From: JABDNZ01 sp050049805
Lineage (GTDB): Bacteria > Gemmatimonadota > Gemmatimonadetes > Longimicrobiales > Gaopeijiaceae
Length of the DNA stretch: 5,615 nucleotides
Direction of reading: 5' to 3'
Assembly: GCA_050049805.1 (NCBI GenBank)
Contig: JASFVN010000296.1
Coordinates: 1-5,615, forward strand
Part shown: piece by piece, positions 1 to 5,615 of the stretch
How positions within the stretch are numbered: the first letter of the stretch is position 1
Layout: every line of letters starts with the position of its first letter
Made by a program: the position numbers and the translations under genes
The notes under the pieces: model-generated
Databases searched by the model: none
What the model saw: the letters and a program-made list of their open reading frames with translations, nothing else
What the model was told of the DNA's origin: nothing

Positions 1-1
1 G

Positions 2-247
2 TACTACTACGAAAGGAGAAGGTGGTTCTTCGGGATGTTCATTCTAGCATCAGGCGTGGCCGTAGGGGATCTGTTTTTAAAGGGTCAATCGCCAAATCTG
101 ATCTTCGCTGCCGTATATTCTGCCTTCTTCGTCGTTGGAATGGTAACCCAGAACGCCAAGTTCCACGGAGCTTTCGCTCTGCTACATCTCTTCGGAGGGA
201 TAGCCAGTCTCTTCAGAGAAGGTTGGGACATATGGATTTCGGGTTGA
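2..247 (+). CDS. C-terminal part of a multi-pass membrane protein, function unknown (5' end outside window)
   Basis: The frame is open from the left edge to a TGA at 245-247, so 81 residues of the C-terminus are visible and the true start is probably upstream; an internal ATG at 35 is unlikely to be the real start. The visible part begins YYYERRRWFFGMF, an aromatic and basic run before a hydrophobic segment. Three hydrophobic stretches follow: about residues 12-26 (MFILASGVAVGDLFL), 33-48 (NLIFAAVYSAFFVVGM) and 56-67 (GAFALLHLFGGI). The short polar turn TQNAKFH separates the last two. This pattern resembles small uncharacterised four-helix integral membrane proteins of environmental bacteria, but I cannot name the family. 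Third-position GC looks lower than in the kinase downstream. The next gene starts 102 bases later on the same strand; nothing shows whether they are co-transcribed. The overlapping +1 frame (22-255) encodes an arginine-rich, non-hydrophobic product and is a shadow. Confidence 0.6.
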   Translation, partial: YYYERRRWFFGMFILASGVAVGDLFLKGQSPNLIFAAVYSAFFVVGMVTQNAKFHGAFALLHLFGGIASLFREGWDIWISG

Positions 248-336
248 GTCGTTAGCCAATCCTTGCCCCCACCATACCCACAACCCATGATTCTTCTTGG
301 TGGCTGACTGGGCTGGAAGGGGCCGTCATATCTTAC

Positions 337-347
337 CGGATCATCCG
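337..347. promoter_or_regulatory. Odd palindrome CGGATCATCCG just upstream of the kinase start
   Basis: CGGAT-C-ATCCG is a perfect inverted repeat with a single central base, and it ends 2 bases before the kinase ATG, covering the position where a Shine-Dalgarno sequence would be expected. No good purine-rich ribosome binding site is present there; the nearest purine run, GGAAGGGG at 315-322, is too far upstream. The palindrome could be an operator half-site pair or a small hairpin affecting initiation. It could also be chance, since an 11-base odd palindrome is not rare in GC-rich DNA. Confidence 0.2.
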
Positions 348-349
348 AC

Positions 350-2599
350 ATGGAACACGGGGAACGCCTGAAGGCTGCACTCGCTGACCGTTACCTGATC
401 GAACGGGAGATCGGTAGCGGGGGGATGGCTACAGTCTACCTGGCTCAGGATCTGAAGCATGATCGGCAGGTGGCTGTGAAGGTGCTCCGCCCCGAAGTGG
501 CCGCCTCACTCGGCACCGAACGGTTCCTGGCCGAGATCCGTCTGACTGCCCGTCTTCAGCACCCGCACATCGTACCGCTTTTCGACTCAGGGGAAGCGGA
601 CACCTTCCTGTACTACGTCATGCCGTATATCCAGGGTGAGTCGCTCCGGGCACGTTTCGAGCGCGAACAAAGGCTCGATGTCGAGGGGATGCTGGGCATC
701 GCCCGGCCCGTGGCCCAGGCGCTGGGCTACGCACACGAACTGGGCGTGGTCCACCGGGACATCAAACCGGAGAACATCCTGCTTTCTCGGGGACAACCGT
801 TCGTGACGGACTTCGGGATCGCCCGGGCCGTAAGCGTCGCGGGAGGCGAGCGCCTGACGGCGACCGGCGTATCCGTGGGGACACCGGCATACATGAGTCC
901 GGAGCAGGTGCTGGGCGAGGAGTCCATCGATGAACGAAGCGACGTGTACTCTCTGGGCTGTGTGATCTATGAGATGCTCTCCGGGACTCCCCCCTTCAGC
1001 GGGGCCACGGTTCAGGCGCTTCTAGCCAGGCGGTTGACGGGCCCGCCACCACAGCTGACGAACGTGCCGAGCCCGGTGGACGAGGTGATCCGCCGATCGC
1101 TGGCCACGGCCCCGCAGGACCGGTTCGGAACGACCGTAGCGCTGGCGGACGCGTTGGTGGAGGCGGCGCGGAGGACGCCAGCAGGCGACCTCTCTATCGT
1201 CGTACTCCCTTTCGAGAACCTGAGTTCTGACCCGGACAACGAGTTCTTCGCGGACGGGCTGACGGAGGAGCTGATTGCCGAGCTTTCCGGAGTCCAGGCC
1301 CTTCGTGTGATCTCCCGAACCTCCGCCATGCAGTTCAAGGGCGGCAAGAAGGGTGTCCCCAGCATCGCCAGGGAATTGAACGTTCGCTACGCACTGGAGG
1401 GAAGTGTGCGCCGGGCCAGCGACAGCGTGAGGATCACGGCTCAGCTCATCGACGCCTCGACAGATTCCCACCTTTGGGCAGAACGGTATACGGGAAAGCT
1501 CGAGGACGTGTTTGATCTTCAGGAGAAGCTCGCGCGGCGCATCGTGGATGGTCTTCGCGTGGCTCTCACTCCTGCGGAAGACCAGCACCTGGCCGACCGA
1601 CCTCAGGTAAGCGGTGCGGCGTACGAGTGCTATCTCCGGGCGCGACATGAGACCGCGCGCATGACTGAATCGGGGCTGGATCGAGCCCTGCAGCATCTCG
1701 AGGCCGCCATCGAGATGGAGGGCGAGAATGCGTTTCTGCTGGCGAGCATGGCTCAGGTCCATACCGCCTACCTCTGGGGCGGCTTCCGGATCGACGAGGA
1801 GACGCAGAACGCCGCAGAGCGCTACGCCAAGCGGGCCCTCGCTCTAGACCCGGCGGTGGCGCCGGCCCACGGAGCCCTTGGCGGGTTGGCCTATATGACC
1901 GGCGACCCGAAGAGCGCCTTTGTCCATCTGCACCAGGCGGTATCGCTGGGAACCGACGACCCCAACGATTTGGCTTGGTATCTGTTGACAGCCGGTACGG
2001 TGGGGCGGACATCGGCAACTGGCCCACTTGTGGAACGTCTGGTTCAGACTGATCCGCTGAACTCCGTTTCGCACTGGTGTCGAGCTGTGCACGAGTGGTT
2101 CGAGGACCGTTACGAGACGGCGCTTGAATCTGTGCTGGTTGCGCTCCGGCTCGACCCCGCGAACGTCCTGAATCGCTGCTTTGGTGTGTACCTGATGGCG
2201 GCCAACGGGCGGCTGGATGAAGCCCGCGCGTTGCTCGATGAGTGGCTAGCCGACACACCCGGACACGACTGGGCTCAGTCCATGCCCTTCTGGCTGTACG
2301 CGTTCGAAGGTCGACGCAACGAGTGCCTGAACATCCTTGAGAGGTTGTTGGCGGACGAGCAAGGGCGATCGGCAGCGGAGGCCGACGCCTGCGCTGTACT
2401 GTGGAACGTCCAGGCTTTTTCCCTGATCGGGGAGACAGATCAAGCCCTCGAGTGGTTGGAGCACGGATTGGAGATGGGACTCATCAACTATCCGTTCCTG
2501 GCCGAGAAGGACAGGTTGCTGGCGAACCTGCGCGGCGATTCGCGCTTTCAGCGGCTGATGGAGCGGGTGAAGAAGGCGTGGGAGGAGTTCGAGGCCTGA
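350..2599 (+). CDS. Hanks-type Ser/Thr protein kinase fused to a TolB-like domain and TPR repeats
   Basis: A 749-residue protein. The kinase domain (about residues 14-273) has every landmark of an active RD kinase: glycine loop GSGGMATVY (22-30), ATP-binding K44 in VAVK, alpha-C E62, HRDIKPEN (135-142) with catalytic D137, K139 and N142, DFG (154-156), an activation segment with T170, T172 and S175 followed by GTPAYMSPEQ (177-186), D198 in DVYSLG, and R258. It should phosphorylate Ser/Thr of unknown partners and itself. After a linker of only about 8 residues comes a TolB-like domain (282-405): SIVVLPFENL, then FADGLTEELIAEL and RYALEGSVRR. TPR-type helical pairs fill 420-745 (for example 506-540, 574-605, 608-637, 682-710), ending in LRGDSRFQRLMERVK. 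Many relatives carry a membrane helix between kinase and TolB-like parts; none is visible here, so the protein is probably cytoplasmic. ATG at 350 is the first start after an in-frame TGA at 305 and lies just before the domain. The gene heads an operon with the next one. Confidence 0.95.
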   Translation: MEHGERLKAALADRYLIEREIGSGGMATVYLAQDLKHDRQVAVKVLRPEVAASLGTERFLAEIRLTARLQHPHIVPLFDSGEADTFLYYVMPYIQGESLRARFEREQRLDVEGMLGIARPVAQALGYAHELGVVHRDIKPENILLSRGQPFVTDFGIARAVSVAGGERLTATGVSVGTPAYMSPEQVLGEESIDERSDVYSLGCVIYEMLSGTPPFSGATVQALLARRLTGPPPQLTNVPSPVDEVIRRSLATAPQDRFGTTVALADALVEAARRTPAGDLSIVVLPFENLSSDPDNEFFADGLTEELIAELSGVQALRVISRTSAMQFKGGKKGVPSIARELNVRYALEGSVRRASDSVRITAQLIDASTDSHLWAERYTGKLEDVFDLQEKLARRIVDGLRVALTPAEDQHLADRPQVSGAAYECYLRARHETARMTESGLDRALQHLEAAIEMEGENAFLLASMAQVHTAYLWGGFRIDEETQNAAERYAKRALALDPAVAPAHGALGGLAYMTGDPKSAFVHLHQAVSLGTDDPNDLAWYLLTAGTVGRTSATGPLVERLVQTDPLNSVSHWCRAVHEWFEDRYETALESVLVALRLDPANVLNRCFGVYLMAANGRLDEARALLDEWLADTPGHDWAQSMPFWLYAFEGRRNECLNILERLLADEQGRSAAEADACAVLWNVQAFSLIGETDQALEWLEHGLEMGLINYPFLAEKDRLLANLRGDSRFQRLMERVKKAWEEFEA

Positions 2600-2605
2600 C
2601 CCATG
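2591..2605 (+). promoter_or_regulatory. Ribosome binding site inside the kinase 3' end; coupled stop-start junction
   Basis: GAGG at 2591-2594 lies 8 bases before the ATG at 2603, within the last codons of the kinase gene. A stronger GGAGG at 2581-2585 is 17 bases away, probably too far. The kinase stop TGA (2597-2599) and the next ATG are separated by only CCC. This arrangement supports translational coupling and fixes the start of the downstream gene. Confidence 0.6.
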
Positions 2606-4561
2606 CCCCCTCCCATCCTCCTCCAACGCCTGAAAGAGCGGAAGCTCGTGAGGTGGGCGCTCACCTATCTGGCTGGTGCCTGGGTTATTTATGAGGCTGT
2701 GGACACGATAGGGGACCGCTGGGGCCTCACGGACAGCTTCTTTCAGGGCCTGTTCGTTGTCCTCGCCATCGGGTTCTTCATCACGCTTGTCCTGGCGTGG
2801 TATCACGGTGAAAAGGGACGCCAACGGGTAAGCGGACCTGAACTGCTAATGTTGTCAGGCCTGTTGGTGGTGGCAGGGGTTGCTGTCACGCTCTTGGGAG
2901 GGGACGAGGGATTTGGGAGAGCTTTCGGACCCCAAGGGGAAGACAGACCCGTTCCGCCAGAAAGTGATGTGGCCGAAGCCCTGCCAGAGGACTACGTGGC
3001 CGTGTTCCCCTTCGAGAATCTCACTGGCGAGGGGGACCTGGACGACCTTGGCCCTTACACGGCTTTCGTGATCACCGAAGGCTTGCGTCGTACCCCCGAG
3101 ATTAATCAGGCTGTAGCCTTTAACACAGTGGCCCAAGCTCTTGAGGCGAGCGGAGGGGCCATTACTACTCAGGAAATAGCAGTGGATCTCCAGGTGGGGA
3201 CCGCTATTACAGGTGTCTACGCGATGCGAGGGGACTCATTGGAGTTCCTGGCCGAAATCAGCCGAATCCCCGGTGGTGATCTGATTGAATCAGTCCAGGC
3301 CTTGGGCGCTGTCGAAGACCCAAGGAACGTGATCGATGAGTTACGACAACGGATCACGGGGGCAATTGCAGTCTCGCTGGATGAGGCCATAGAAATGGGG
3401 CCCTCCAGGCCCCCCACTTATGAGGCGTTCCTAGCATACAGACGGGGTTATGAGGTCTTCTTGAACCGCGACTGGATGGGCGCTTTACCCCACTTCCAGG
3501 AGGCTTTCCGTCTAGATTCAACTTTCCTTTTGGCCCCCACGATGATCGGGTGGGTGTACATCAACACTGGCCAGAGAGCGAAGGTTGATTCGCTCCTGAC
3601 TTGGGCAACGGAACGATGGAATGAACTCTCCCCCCATGAGCGGCTTGTGCTTGAACACGGGAGGGCCTTCGCGCTGCGTGACCGAGAGGAGGCATTTCGA
3701 GTTCGGCAGTCAATGTTCCGGATGGACCCAACCTCGTATGCCGATGACCTTGGCCACGACGCGGTTCAGGCTGGCCGACCCCAGGCCGCACTTGACGCCT
3801 TGAGCCACTACGACCCTGACACTCCCTCCCACCGGGGCTCGACTCGGTACTGGTACACTCTGGCTCAGGCGAACCACATGCTGGGGCTTTTCCGCGAGGA
3901 GTTGGATGCCGCCCGTCAAGGTCGGGAGCGATTCCCTGACGATCTTCAAATGCGTTGGTATGAGATGCGGGCGCTGGTGGCCTTGAGCCGACTGGATGAG
4001 ATCGAACCACTCCTGGGGCAGATTGAGGAAATAGAGCCCAACGTGGTTGCTGGGACCCCGGGCGGGGTTTTCACTCTTGTGGCGGCGGACCTCGCCCGGT
4101 TTCGGCACTCCGAAGAAGCTCGTGTTGTTGCCGAACGGGCCATCGCCTGGTATCTGGCTCGTGACCCGGACGGGTTCCAATCGGAGAGAGCCTATGCACT
4201 GCTGTTGGCAGACCGACCCGCCGAAGCACTGACGCTCCTCGAGCCTTTGGTCGAACAATCCCCTGAAAACCTGGACTACCATGGCTTGCACGGCATGGCG
4301 CTGGCGCTCACCGGGGATAACGGGGGCGCAGAGGCCGAAGCGAGATGGTGTGAGGAGACGGATCGGCCCAATCGGGGTGGAGTCAACAAAATCTGCCGGG
4401 CTTCAATCCTCTCACACCTGGGTCGAGAGGAGGAAGCCACGGACCTCGTGCGGCAAGCACTTCAGGAGGGTCTGTCTTTCTGGGGTCTCTCCGACTACTT
4501 CGTCCTCAATCGCCTTTGGGGGTACGAACCCTTCGAGCGACTGATTTCCCCCAAAGGCTGA
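2603..4561 (+). CDS. Membrane-anchored TolB-like/TPR protein, partner of the kinase
   Basis: A 652-residue protein. A short basic leader with RLKERKLVRW (9-18) precedes three hydrophobic segments: about 17-34, 47-66 (ending LVLAWYHGEKGRQR) and 79-99. Charge distribution (basic leader and basic loop 68-75 inside) predicts that everything after residue 100 faces the periplasm. Residues 130-265 form a divergent TolB-like domain, starting YVAVFPFENLTGEGDLDDLG. From about 272 (PPTYEAFLAYRRGYE) to the C-terminus come TPR-like helical pairs, such as 295-326, 413-445 and 522-555, suited to protein binding. No catalytic motif is visible. The N-terminal layout is one I know from multi-copy proteins of Gemmatimonadota and related phyla, where it often accompanies kinases of the type encoded upstream. 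The start 3 bases after the kinase stop implies one operon and matched expression. The role is inferred: a membrane scaffold or sensor working with the kinase. A proline-rich hinge (SRPPTY, 268-273) joins the two soluble halves. Confidence 0.9.
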   Translation: MPPPILLQRLKERKLVRWALTYLAGAWVIYEAVDTIGDRWGLTDSFFQGLFVVLAIGFFITLVLAWYHGEKGRQRVSGPELLMLSGLLVVAGVAVTLLGGDEGFGRAFGPQGEDRPVPPESDVAEALPEDYVAVFPFENLTGEGDLDDLGPYTAFVITEGLRRTPEINQAVAFNTVAQALEASGGAITTQEIAVDLQVGTAITGVYAMRGDSLEFLAEISRIPGGDLIESVQALGAVEDPRNVIDELRQRITGAIAVSLDEAIEMGPSRPPTYEAFLAYRRGYEVFLNRDWMGALPHFQEAFRLDSTFLLAPTMIGWVYINTGQRAKVDSLLTWATERWNELSPHERLVLEHGRAFALRDREEAFRVRQSMFRMDPTSYADDLGHDAVQAGRPQAALDALSHYDPDTPSHRGSTRYWYTLAQANHMLGLFREELDAARQGRERFPDDLQMRWYEMRALVALSRLDEIEPLLGQIEEIEPNVVAGTPGGVFTLVAADLARFRHSEEARVVAERAIAWYLARDPDGFQSERAYALLLADRPAEALTLLEPLVEQSPENLDYHGLHGMALALTGDNGGAEAEARWCEETDRPNRGGVNKICRASILSHLGREEEATDLVRQALQEGLSFWGLSDYFVLNRLWGYEPFERLISPKG

Positions 4562-4564
4562 CCT

Positions 4565-4675
4565 ATGCCCACCCCCTCCCTCCTCCAGCGCCTGAAAGAG
4601 CGGAAGCTTGTGCAGTGGGGAGTCGCTCGCAGCCCACGAGCCGTTAGACGGCACGCCTGGAATAAACCCGCATAG
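4565..4675 (+). pseudogene. Truncated 5' end of a second TolB/TPR membrane protein gene
   Basis: Three bases after the preceding stop, an ATG opens a 36-codon frame ending in TAG at 4673-4675. Its first residues, MPTPSLLQRLKERKLVQWG, nearly match the leader of the gene at 2603 (MPPPILLQRLKERKLVRWA). Over the first 18 codons I count 46 of 54 identical bases, including a 20-base exact block, CGCCTGAAAGAGCGGAAGCT (4589-4608 and 2627-2646). The TGA-CCY-ATG junction is also the same. After about codon 21 (GVA) similarity stops: no membrane segment follows, and the rest (RSPRAVRRHAWNKPA) is basic and unlike the family. This is best read as the stump of a tandem paralogue whose remaining ~630 codons were lost. 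A possible AAAGG ribosome binding site (4553-4557) means the stump could still be translated, and its end may feed ribosomes to the next gene. A real 36-residue peptide gene is a less likely alternative. Confidence 0.75.
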
Positions 4676-4676
4676 C

Positions 4677-4683
4677 GAGGTGA
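4677..4683 (+). promoter_or_regulatory. Strong Shine-Dalgarno GAGGTGA deciding the GTG start at 4690
   Basis: GAGGTGA matches the anti-Shine-Dalgarno core at seven positions and lies 6 bases before the GTG at 4690. It begins 1 base after the stop of the truncated upstream frame. It is the best ribosome binding site in the window and supports a GTG start over any internal ATG. Confidence 0.75.
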
Positions 4684-4689
4684 GATACC

Positions 4690-5397
4690 GTGAAGAAGGT
4701 TCACATCCCTTGGGCAAGAGCGGGCGCGGAGTTCATAGCGATCCTTGCGGGCGTGACGGTGGCCCTGCTTGCCGATGACTGGAGACAGTACAGGAATGAT
4801 CGGGAAGAAGAACAGGTAGCTCTTCAAGAGATCCACAATGATTTGGCAGCCGACTCGGTTGCTCTAAATAAAATGCGGCAGCTTGCTCAGGCGCAAACAG
4901 AAGCCGCCTTCTGGGCGCAGGAGAATTTTGAAAGGGACCTTCCTGCTGATTCGGCACTTCAAGGGATCGAACCGCTGGGGTTCCTTGAGCTTTACCAGCC
5001 ACCCAAATCAGGATACGTCGGCCTTCGAGATTCAGGCCGCTTGGCCCTCGTTTTGAACGGAGATCTGCGCCGCAGAATCGTGACCTACTACGAATCCACG
5101 CAGACCTACATACAGCAACTCGAAACCCTCTACCATCCGCGATTGAAGGAGTATCTCGACAATAGGATGGAGGATATTCTGCTGGTTCTGCACGACAGTG
5201 CCGGACGGTTGGGATCCCAAGACGGTTTCCATCAAACCCTAAGGCGTCCCTGGCGACAGATATCCAGCGAGTTTGAGTTCCAGACGGAGACGACCTACCT
5301 GGGATTACTGGCATCGAACTTCGGATACAGAGTTGATGAAGCTATGAAAGAGAACCAGCAACTGAGGGTTGCTATCACACAGGAACTCGGAACCTGA
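4690..5397 (+). CDS. Single-pass membrane protein resembling the DUF6090-type family, function unknown
   Basis: A 235-residue protein starting at GTG behind a strong ribosome binding site. One hydrophobic segment (about residues 12-28, GAEFIAILAGVTVALLA) is followed at once by DDWRQYRNDREEEQ. This anchor-then-'W..ER..E' layout, and the later block SGYVGLRDSGRLALVLNGDLRRRIV-like (107-131; key residues Y109, L112, S115, G116, L118, L125, YY at 133-134), are what I recall of DUF6090-like proteins; the assignment is from memory. The segment about 36-75 is charged and alanine-rich, probably helical or coiled coil, and 130-165 is also helical. No catalytic motif is visible. The three basic residues before the hydrophobic segment suggest N-in topology with the soluble part in the periplasm. 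Codon choice differs from the kinase: in codons 31-60 only 13 of 30 end in G or C by hand count. It follows a gene stump, suggesting that it arrived here with a deletion or replacement. It may still be read from the kinase operon. Confidence 0.8.
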   Translation: MKKVHIPWARAGAEFIAILAGVTVALLADDWRQYRNDREEEQVALQEIHNDLAADSVALNKMRQLAQAQTEAAFWAQENFERDLPADSALQGIEPLGFLELYQPPKSGYVGLRDSGRLALVLNGDLRRRIVTYYESTQTYIQQLETLYHPRLKEYLDNRMEDILLVLHDSAGRLGSQDGFHQTLRRPWRQISSEFEFQTETTYLGLLASNFGYRVDEAMKENQQLRVAITQELGT

Positions 5398-5461
5398 CTT
5401 CGGCTTCACCTCCCGCCCCCAGGCCCTGCTGGAGGAATACCGGGATGACGTGGAGCACTGA
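5396..5461 (+). pseudogene. Possible C-terminal remnant of a lost gene
   Basis: In the +2 frame, overlapping the previous stop by 2 bases, the sequence reads DFGFTSRPQALLEEYRDDV and two more residues, then TGA at 5459-5461. The frame is open from 5366, but there is no start codon with a ribosome binding site giving a sensible gene, and residues before 5393 look random. Codon use is strikingly gene-like: 19 of 21 codons end in G or C by hand count, and the composition suits an amphipathic helix. I do not recognise the family. It may be the tail of a gene whose body was lost, or an alternative C-terminus of the upstream gene after a frameshift. It could still be chance. Confidence 0.35.
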
Positions 5462-5498
5462 CTCCACCGACTGAGCCCTCCCGCCACTGTGTCCCGAA

Positions 5499-5535
5499 TG
5501 TGTCTCTGAAGGCGGCGAAACCCGGCGGAGACACA
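5499..5535. repeat. 8-base inverted repeat enclosing the first repeat unit
   Basis: TGTGTCTC (5499-5506) and GAGACACA (5528-5535) are perfect inverted repeats around a 21-base interior; a T-G wobble and a G-C pair extend the stem to 10. TGTGTC also occurs as a direct copy at 5488-5493. With no T-run after it on the + strand, it is not a canonical intrinsic terminator, but it could still be an RNA structure ending or protecting the upstream transcript. Confidence 0.5.
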
Positions 5536-5592
5536 GGCCCAGAGCGGCGAAAGTCGCCGGAAAAAGCCCGAAAAGCGGCGAAATCCGCCGGA
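5512..5592. repeat. Three spaced copies of an 18-base hairpin-forming unit
   Basis: Copies are GCGGCGAAACCCGGCGGA (5512-5529), GCGGCGAAAGTCGCCGGA (5544-5561) and GCGGCGAAATCCGCCGGA (5575-5592), starting 32 and 31 bases apart. Differences fall mainly at the two bases after AAA and in one stem base. Copy 2 folds as CGGCGA-AAG-TCGCCG (6 bp), copy 3 as CGGCG-AAATC-CGCCG (5 bp); copy 1 has a G-G mismatch in the equivalent stem. The spacers, 14 and 13 bases, each hold a GCCC but otherwise differ. Read on the - strand, the copy 3 hairpin is followed by TTTT and then TTTTT further on, so it could act as a weak terminator for a gene arriving from the right. The units are too short for a CRISPR array. 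Confidence 0.6.
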
Positions 5593-5615
5593 TTTGGCCC
5601 CCTGGGATCTCTCTT

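Noticed and set aside
22..255. Alternative + strand frame overlapping the left-edge membrane protein
   Set aside because: It encodes an arginine/serine-rich, low-complexity product, while the other frame shows three clean hydrophobic segments and is open to the edge.
304..331. Possible promoter before the kinase: CTGACT (304-309) and TCATAT (326-331), 16 bases apart
   Set aside because: The two hexamers match consensus at only about four and three of six positions, and the sigma-factor preference of the organism is unknown.
1022..2258. Long minus-strand open frames opposite the kinase gene (for example 1022-1762 and 1566-2258)
   Set aside because: They are Arg/Pro/Ser/His-rich translations without domains, typical antisense shadows of a GC-rich gene with clear kinase and TPR motifs on the + strand.
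3397..3413. GGGGCC-CTCCA-GGCCCC hairpin inside the membrane TolB/TPR gene
   Set aside because: It encodes the proline-rich hinge between domains and is explained by GC-rich Gly/Pro codons; no regulatory context.
4640..4652. GTTAGAC at 4643-4649 fits the integron core GTTRRRY, suggesting an attC site and a gene cassette at 4690-5397
   Set aside because: There is no partner RYYYAAC at a proper distance upstream, where the sequence is instead the paralogue leader, and no GTT at all between the end of the gene and the window end, so no second recombination site exists.
5545..5570. Intrinsic terminator on the + strand from the copy 2 hairpin
   Set aside because: The stem is followed by an A-rich run, not T-rich, so the + strand RNA would lack the U tract; only the opposite direction has T runs, and those are short and interrupted.
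5512..5592. Repeats with regular spacing as a CRISPR array
   Set aside because: Repeat units are 18 bases with spacers of 13-14 bases, well below CRISPR sizes, the spacers share a GCCC, and no cas gene is nearby.

Overview
The window looks like chromosomal DNA of a GC-rich environmental bacterium, most plausibly Gemmatimonadota or a nearby phylum rich in Hanks-type kinases. This rests on family recognition, not a search: a Ser/Thr kinase fused to a TolB-like domain and TPRs, followed by a membrane-anchored TolB-like/TPR protein that begins with a short basic 'RLKERKLVRW' segment. Both architectures are frequent in multiple copies in such genomes. All supported genes lie on the + strand.

Layout: (1) At 2-247 is the C-terminal end of an unrecognised multi-pass membrane protein, cut by the left edge. 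(2) At 248-349 is a short gap with an 11-base odd palindrome ending 2 bases before the next start. (3) At 350-2599 is a 749-residue protein kinase with all catalytic residues intact, joined directly to a TolB-like domain and a TPR array, with no visible membrane segment. (4) At 2603-4561, 3 bases after the kinase stop, is a 652-residue protein with three N-terminal membrane segments, a divergent TolB-like domain and TPR-like helices. (5) At 4565-4675, again 3 bases after a stop, is the first ~21 codons of another copy of gene (4), cut off and joined to unrelated sequence. (6) At 4690-5397 is a 235-residue single-pass membrane protein resembling the DUF6090-type family, with a GTG start and a strong ribosome binding site. 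(7) At 5396-5461 is a short, very GC3-rich reading frame that looks like the tail of a lost gene. (8) At 5499-5592 is a structured non-coding region with three copies of an 18-base hairpin-forming unit and an 8-base inverted repeat.

The kinase and the membrane TolB/TPR gene almost certainly form one operon with coupled translation. By inference the kinase acts in the cytoplasm, while the TolB/TPR part of its partner lies in the periplasm, so the pair may act as a sensing or scaffold unit; the substrate is unknown. The chain seems once to have continued with a second membrane TolB/TPR gene. That gene was lost by a deletion or replacement that left its first codons in place and put the DUF6090-like gene behind them. 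I saw no mobile-element gene, CRISPR array, RNA gene or integron site. The most unusual parts are the truncated paralogue junction and the repeat cluster at the right end.
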